A model generated the notes under the pieces. It was not told the origin of the DNA and searched no databases. It worked only from the letters and a program-made list of their open reading frames with translations. Below, piece by piece: positions 60,837 to 64,000 of a stretch of DNA of 64,000 nucleotides. The stretch lies in contig NZ_WWEP01000009.1 of assembly GCF_009848495.1 (NCBI RefSeq), forward strand, positions 62,001 through 126,000. The letters are read 5' to 3'. Position 1 is the stretch's first letter; every line of letters begins with the position of its first letter. This DNA comes from Flavobacterium sp. MK4S-17. Lineage in GTDB: Bacteria > Bacteroidota > Bacteroidia > Flavobacteriales > Flavobacteriaceae. The translations under genes and the position numbers were made by a program.

Positions 60837-62003
60837 CTACTTTTTATAAAGGGAAGTCCCTTTTGCTATTTTTACTTTATAAGCCTCTAAAGCAATATGA
60901 TATTTTGCTTTATATTCCCTGCTTACCCTCTCAATGAGCTCATCTTCTGTGCCCTTTTTTACAAGGTTAATTGAGCAACCGCCAAAGCCGCCGCCCATCA
61001 TCCTTGCGCCCAAAACATTTTTATCATTTCTTACAGCATCAACCAAAAAATCTAATTCCTCACAACTTACCTCATAATTTTGGGAAAGCCCGTCATGAGT
61101 TTCCAGCATAAGGCTTCCCAATTTTACAAAATCAGATTTTTCAAGCGCATCTACCGCGTCCAGCACCCTTTGTATTTCCCTCACTACAAAAAGGCAGCGC
61201 CTGTAAATGGTATCGCCAAGTTTTTGTTTTACTTGTTCAACCTGTGCTTCTGTACAGTCGCGGAATGTTTTTACCTCAGGGAAGTTTTCCTTTATAACAG
61301 CCAGGCCCTTTTCCACCTCCTGCCTGCGTACATTATAACCGGAGGTAAGGTGGGTATGCTTTACTTTACTATCCAGTAAAACCAAAGTATAATCTTTAAA
61401 ATCGGCTTTGTGGTATTCATAATCCAGTGTATTGCAATCCAGTTTTATAACACAGTTTTTTTTTCCAAAAACACTGGCAAACTGATCCATTATACCGCAA
61501 TTTACACCAACAAAGGTATGTTCTGATTTTTGCCCTATCAGTGCTATTTCCTCTTTAGTAAGCCCCAGCTCAAAAATTTCATTAAGCGCATAGGCAAAGC
61601 CACATTCTAAAGCCGCAGATGAAGAAAGGCCGGAACCCATGGGTATAGTACTGCTGAAAACAATATTAAACCCTTTGAGGTTGCCTCTCTGCTTTAACTG
61701 GTGCAAAACACCCAAAAAGTAGTTTACCCACATTTTATCTACAGGCTTCAATTCATCATTTAAATCAAAGCTGTAGTTGTCATTAAGGTCTTTTGCTACG
61801 AGCGAGCATTGTGTACCCTCGTTTTGCGACACGGCAAAACAAACATATTTATTTATGGCTGCGGGCAATACAAACCCATCATTATAATCAACATGCTCGC
61901 CTATAATATTTATCCTTCCCGGCGACAGGAAAATATGCTGTGGCTCAGCATTAAAACATCCTTCAAAAAAAGTACTTACCTGCTTTACTAATTTCTTTTT
62001 CAT
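60837..62003 (-). CDS. galK: Galactokinase
   Basis: GHMP kinase phosphorylating galactose at C1; 388 residues. It has galactose-binding GRINIIGEHVDYNDGFVLPAA (about 29-49), ATP loop PMGSGLSSSAALE (about 124-136) and late GARMMGGGFGGC. Its ATG shares one base with the beta-galactosidase stop codon (TAATG), showing coupled translation in the operon. Confidence 0.98.
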   Translation of the reverse strand: MKKKLVKQVSTFFEGCFNAEPQHIFLSPGRINIIGEHVDYNDGFVLPAAINKYVCFAVSQNEGTQCSLVAKDLNDNYSFDLNDELKPVDKMWVNYFLGVLHQLKQRGNLKGFNIVFSSTIPMGSGLSSSAALECGFAYALNEIFELGLTKEEIALIGQKSEHTFVGVNCGIMDQFASVFGKKNCVIKLDCNTLDYEYHKADFKDYTLVLLDSKVKHTHLTSGYNVRRQEVEKGLAVIKENFPEVKTFRDCTEAQVEQVKQKLGDTIYRRCLFVVREIQRVLDAVDALEKSDFVKLGSLMLETHDGLSQNYEVSCEELDFLVDAVRNDKNVLGARMMGGGFGGCSINLVKKGTEDELIERVSREYKAKYHIALEAYKVKIAKGTSLYKK

Positions 62004-64000
62004 TATTTAATTTCCAAAACAGCCTGCGGCATTCCCTGCACACTTGCCTTTATAGTTATAGGTTTATTTAATTTTTCGGTACGTAAAACAATAGCGGCTA
62101 TACCTGCTTCCGCCGGCATCGGGTTTTGCCCTATAAGTTCAGCGTTTTCTCCTTCAAGCTCAAAAGTTACAGCAGTAGCTGCATTATGCAGTACAGTACC
62201 CTTTTCATCTGTTATTTTTGCATAAATGAATACAGTATCAGGCTTATCTTTATCAATTTCCTTACCCGAAATATCGGCTGTCAATTCAATTTTTGCAGCT
62301 TTACCGGGTGTAGTAACAGTATATTCTGCAACTTTTTTCCCTTTTATAAAACCTTCAGCCTTTAATGTACCTGCTTTATATGGAGGCAACGAAAACTCAA
62401 AAGGCGGGTATTGCAAAGCATCCGAAAACGCATTTCGCTGTGGCTTTTGTTTAGCTATAAGCTCTCCGTCAAGATATAATGCAACCTCATCGCAGTTACT
62501 GAAAACCTTTACATCAGGTGATGAATTTTCATCCCAATAGGACGCGATATATACCATAGGCCCCGACTGCAACGGTTCTTTTAAATCCTGATGTGGTACG
62601 CGCTGGCTTTGGTAAAAATAATGGGCAAACTTAGGCAGGCGGAAAATATCGCTTATACCCGAGCTTTCAATATCCGGGCTGTAGCCCCTGTTATAATCAA
62701 ATATCAGCCAGTTGGCATGCCCTATTGTATTTGCTCCTTTTAAATTAGAGTTATAAGCTTCCTGGAAATTTAACGCCTGCTGTAAAAGCCTTTTTTCCCC
62801 CGAGCCCCTAAGCTGTCGGCTCGTGCGTTCATCCTCTTTTAAGTTGGCAAACTGAGTTTGGTTAAATCCTGCATTTTGCGCATAATATTCCCAGTCCCCA
62901 TACTCGGCAATAAAAATCTTACGGCTGCCTTTATTATAGTTGTTCCAGTAGTCAGGGGCTTTGCCATGCTGGCGGGCTGGTATAAAAAGGTCATAATTTT
63001 CGTTATCCATCCATCCGGCAGTATAGGTATTTTTAAAAGGTAGTTCAGCGCGCAGTATTTCATTGGCTTTTTTCATATAAGCCTCTGTCATTTCACTTTC
63101 GTTAAGCGAAACTTCCCAAAAAATTACACTGGGATGGTTGCGGTCGCGCCTTGCCATATCTTTTATTTCCTGATAGGAATTTTGCACAAATTTTTCGTTG
63201 CCAAAAAACTGCCATCCCGAAATACAGTCCATTACTAAAATGCCCAGTTCATCGCAGGCACTTAAAAAAGATTCGGAATGTGGGTAGTGGGAAAACCTTA
63301 CAAAATCGTATCCTGCATTTTTTATTTTAACTGCATCGCGGTACTGCGCTTCATCCGAAAGGGCATAGCCTATATATGGATATTCCTGGTGGCGGTTGGT
63401 GCCGTTAATAAACAGTTTTTCATCATTCAGGTAAAAGCCGTTATCCTTTATCTCTATTTTACGGATGCCGGTTTTTACAGTATAATTATCCAGTTCCTCG
63501 TTACCGGATATCAGCCTTACATTAACCTCATACAATTCAGGGTTTGTAACCGACCATAATTTTGGCTTGGCAACTGCTATTTGCTGTGTCAGTTCAGCAG
63601 CAGAACCAGGCTGTACCTTTACTTTATCTGATTCAAAAACCTCTTCTTTCCCTGATGCATCCTTTAAAATGATTCTTGCAGTAACTTCCTTCTCCTTATC
63701 AAATTCATTTTTCAGGTGTACTTTTACAGTACCCGAAGCTTTGTTTTCAGATACATCATCAAAATGTACGAAAACACCGCCCCCTGCTGTTACATTGGCA
63801 TGTACTGCATCGGTTATATATAGCTTACCTGTCCTGATTAAGTAGGCGTTGCGGTATATGCCTCCATAATAATTAAAATCCAGCGTACTTAAGGGCTTCC
63901 CAGGCGGAATTTCAGGATTGCTTTCATTATTTACCTTAACCTCAACCGTATTTTTGCCTTTTGCTACTAAATCGGTTATATCTACTGTAAACGGCGTGTA
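62003..64000 (-). CDS. GH2-family beta-galactosidase (partial, N-terminus beyond window)
   Basis: Glycoside hydrolase family 2; 665 residues are in the window and the frame runs off the right edge, so the gene is longer. From the edge inward: YTPFTVDITD and LDFNYYGGIYRN (sugar-binding domain), an Ig-like domain, then the TIM barrel with FINGTNRHQEYPYIG. The acid/base Glu is in FWEVSLNE (near 298 from the edge) and the nucleophile Glu in IAEYGDW (near 365). Ig-like modules follow (ITDEKGTVLHNAATAV). Context with galK, galT and a symporter points to beta-galactosidase. Confidence 0.92.
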   Translation of the reverse strand, partial: YTPFTVDITDLVAKGKNTVEVKVNNESNPEIPPGKPLSTLDFNYYGGIYRNAYLIRTGKLYITDAVHANVTAGGGVFVHFDDVSENKASGTVKVHLKNEFDKEKEVTARIILKDASGKEEVFESDKVKVQPGSAAELTQQIAVAKPKLWSVTNPELYEVNVRLISGNEELDNYTVKTGIRKIEIKDNGFYLNDEKLFINGTNRHQEYPYIGYALSDEAQYRDAVKIKNAGYDFVRFSHYPHSESFLSACDELGILVMDCISGWQFFGNEKFVQNSYQEIKDMARRDRNHPSVIFWEVSLNESEMTEAYMKKANEILRAELPFKNTYTAGWMDNENYDLFIPARQHGKAPDYWNNYNKGSRKIFIAEYGDWEYYAQNAGFNQTQFANLKEDERTSRQLRGSGEKRLLQQALNFQEAYNSNLKGANTIGHANWLIFDYNRGYSPDIESSGISDIFRLPKFAHYFYQSQRVPHQDLKEPLQSGPMVYIASYWDENSSPDVKVFSNCDEVALYLDGELIAKQKPQRNAFSDALQYPPFEFSLPPYKAGTLKAEGFIKGKKVAEYTVTTPGKAAKIELTADISGKEIDKDKPDTVFIYAKITDEKGTVLHNAATAVTFELEGENAELIGQNPMPAEAGIAAIVLRTEKLNKPITIKASVQGMPQAVLEIK

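Noticed and set aside
63536..64000. Start of the beta-galactosidase at 63535
   Set aside because: The minus-strand frame stays open and encodes recognisable GH2 sequence up to the window edge, so the gene is truncated by the window and does not begin there.

Overview
This 64 kb window is ordinary chromosome from a member of the Bacteroidota, almost certainly a Flavobacteriaceae species close to Flavobacterium. The evidence is direct. There are 25 exact copies of the Bacteroidota sigma-A -7 element (TAnnTTTG) just upstream of genes. Proteins carry C-terminal type IX secretion (T9SS) type A sorting domains. There are many Bacteroidota-specific families (DUF4271, DUF4296, DUF5686, DUF3098, PorT-like), a DnaE with a fused N-terminal proofreading exonuclease, and no Shine-Dalgarno pattern. 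I see no tRNA, rRNA, CRISPR array, insertion sequence or prophage, and no gene-free stretch over 300 bases. Function assignments rest on recognised motifs and remembered family features, because no database search could be run.

Layout. 1-6 kb: dnaE (cut by the left edge), an RRM protein, a small lipoprotein, rpsP-rimM-trmN6 and a CrtO-like membrane protein. 6-13 kb: an acyl-CoA dehydrogenase, a DUF3050 protein, then a minus-strand iron-sulfur/redox block (mrp, nifU domain, ferredoxin reductase, ferredoxin) and trmB-lysE-alkyltransferase-like. 13-24 kb: the accessory-looking part. A PhoR/PhoB-type two-component system faces a TonB-dependent receptor, a surface-type lipoprotein and three T9SS-tagged secreted proteins, followed by a LuxE/PaaK-like acyltransferase. 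24-34 kb: tyrS, dihydroorotase, dolichol-phosphate-mannose-synthase-like, hemD, pckA and saccharopine dehydrogenase-like genes. 34.7-36.2 kb: a fluoride riboswitch controlling a CLC-F-type fluoride exporter. 36-47 kb: an Lrp regulator, a zinc metallopeptidase, leuS with an anomalous low-GC segment, the ftsX-DUF3098-uppP-truB-YiiX operon, a patatin and pyrH-frr. 48-58 kb: DUF5686, an SMR exporter, asnS, rpoN, a PorT-family protein, AI-2E and MscS channels and hpf. 58-64 kb: a minus-strand galactose/beta-galactoside operon (GH2 beta-galactosidase, galK, galT, SGLT-type transporter) cut by the right edge.

Most promising signals. (1) Upstream of the lipoprotein gene at 19021 lie four TTAAnn hexamers exactly 11 bp apart, ending 9 bp before a perfect -7 element. 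This is the architecture of a PhoB/PhoP box. A weaker array precedes the TonB receptor at 16079, opposite the phoB-like gene. I infer a phosphate-responsive (or other OmpR-family-controlled) outer-membrane uptake and secretion locus. (2) leuS contains about 150 residues, around the leucine-specific domain before KMSKS, encoded by about 28% GC DNA inside a gene that is otherwise about 50% GC. (3) The fluoride riboswitch has a plausible translational expression platform. (4) A TGAC-N4-GTCA palindrome lies at about -43 of hpf. (5) There are two candidate leaderless mRNAs. (6) Promoter positions correct several start codons.
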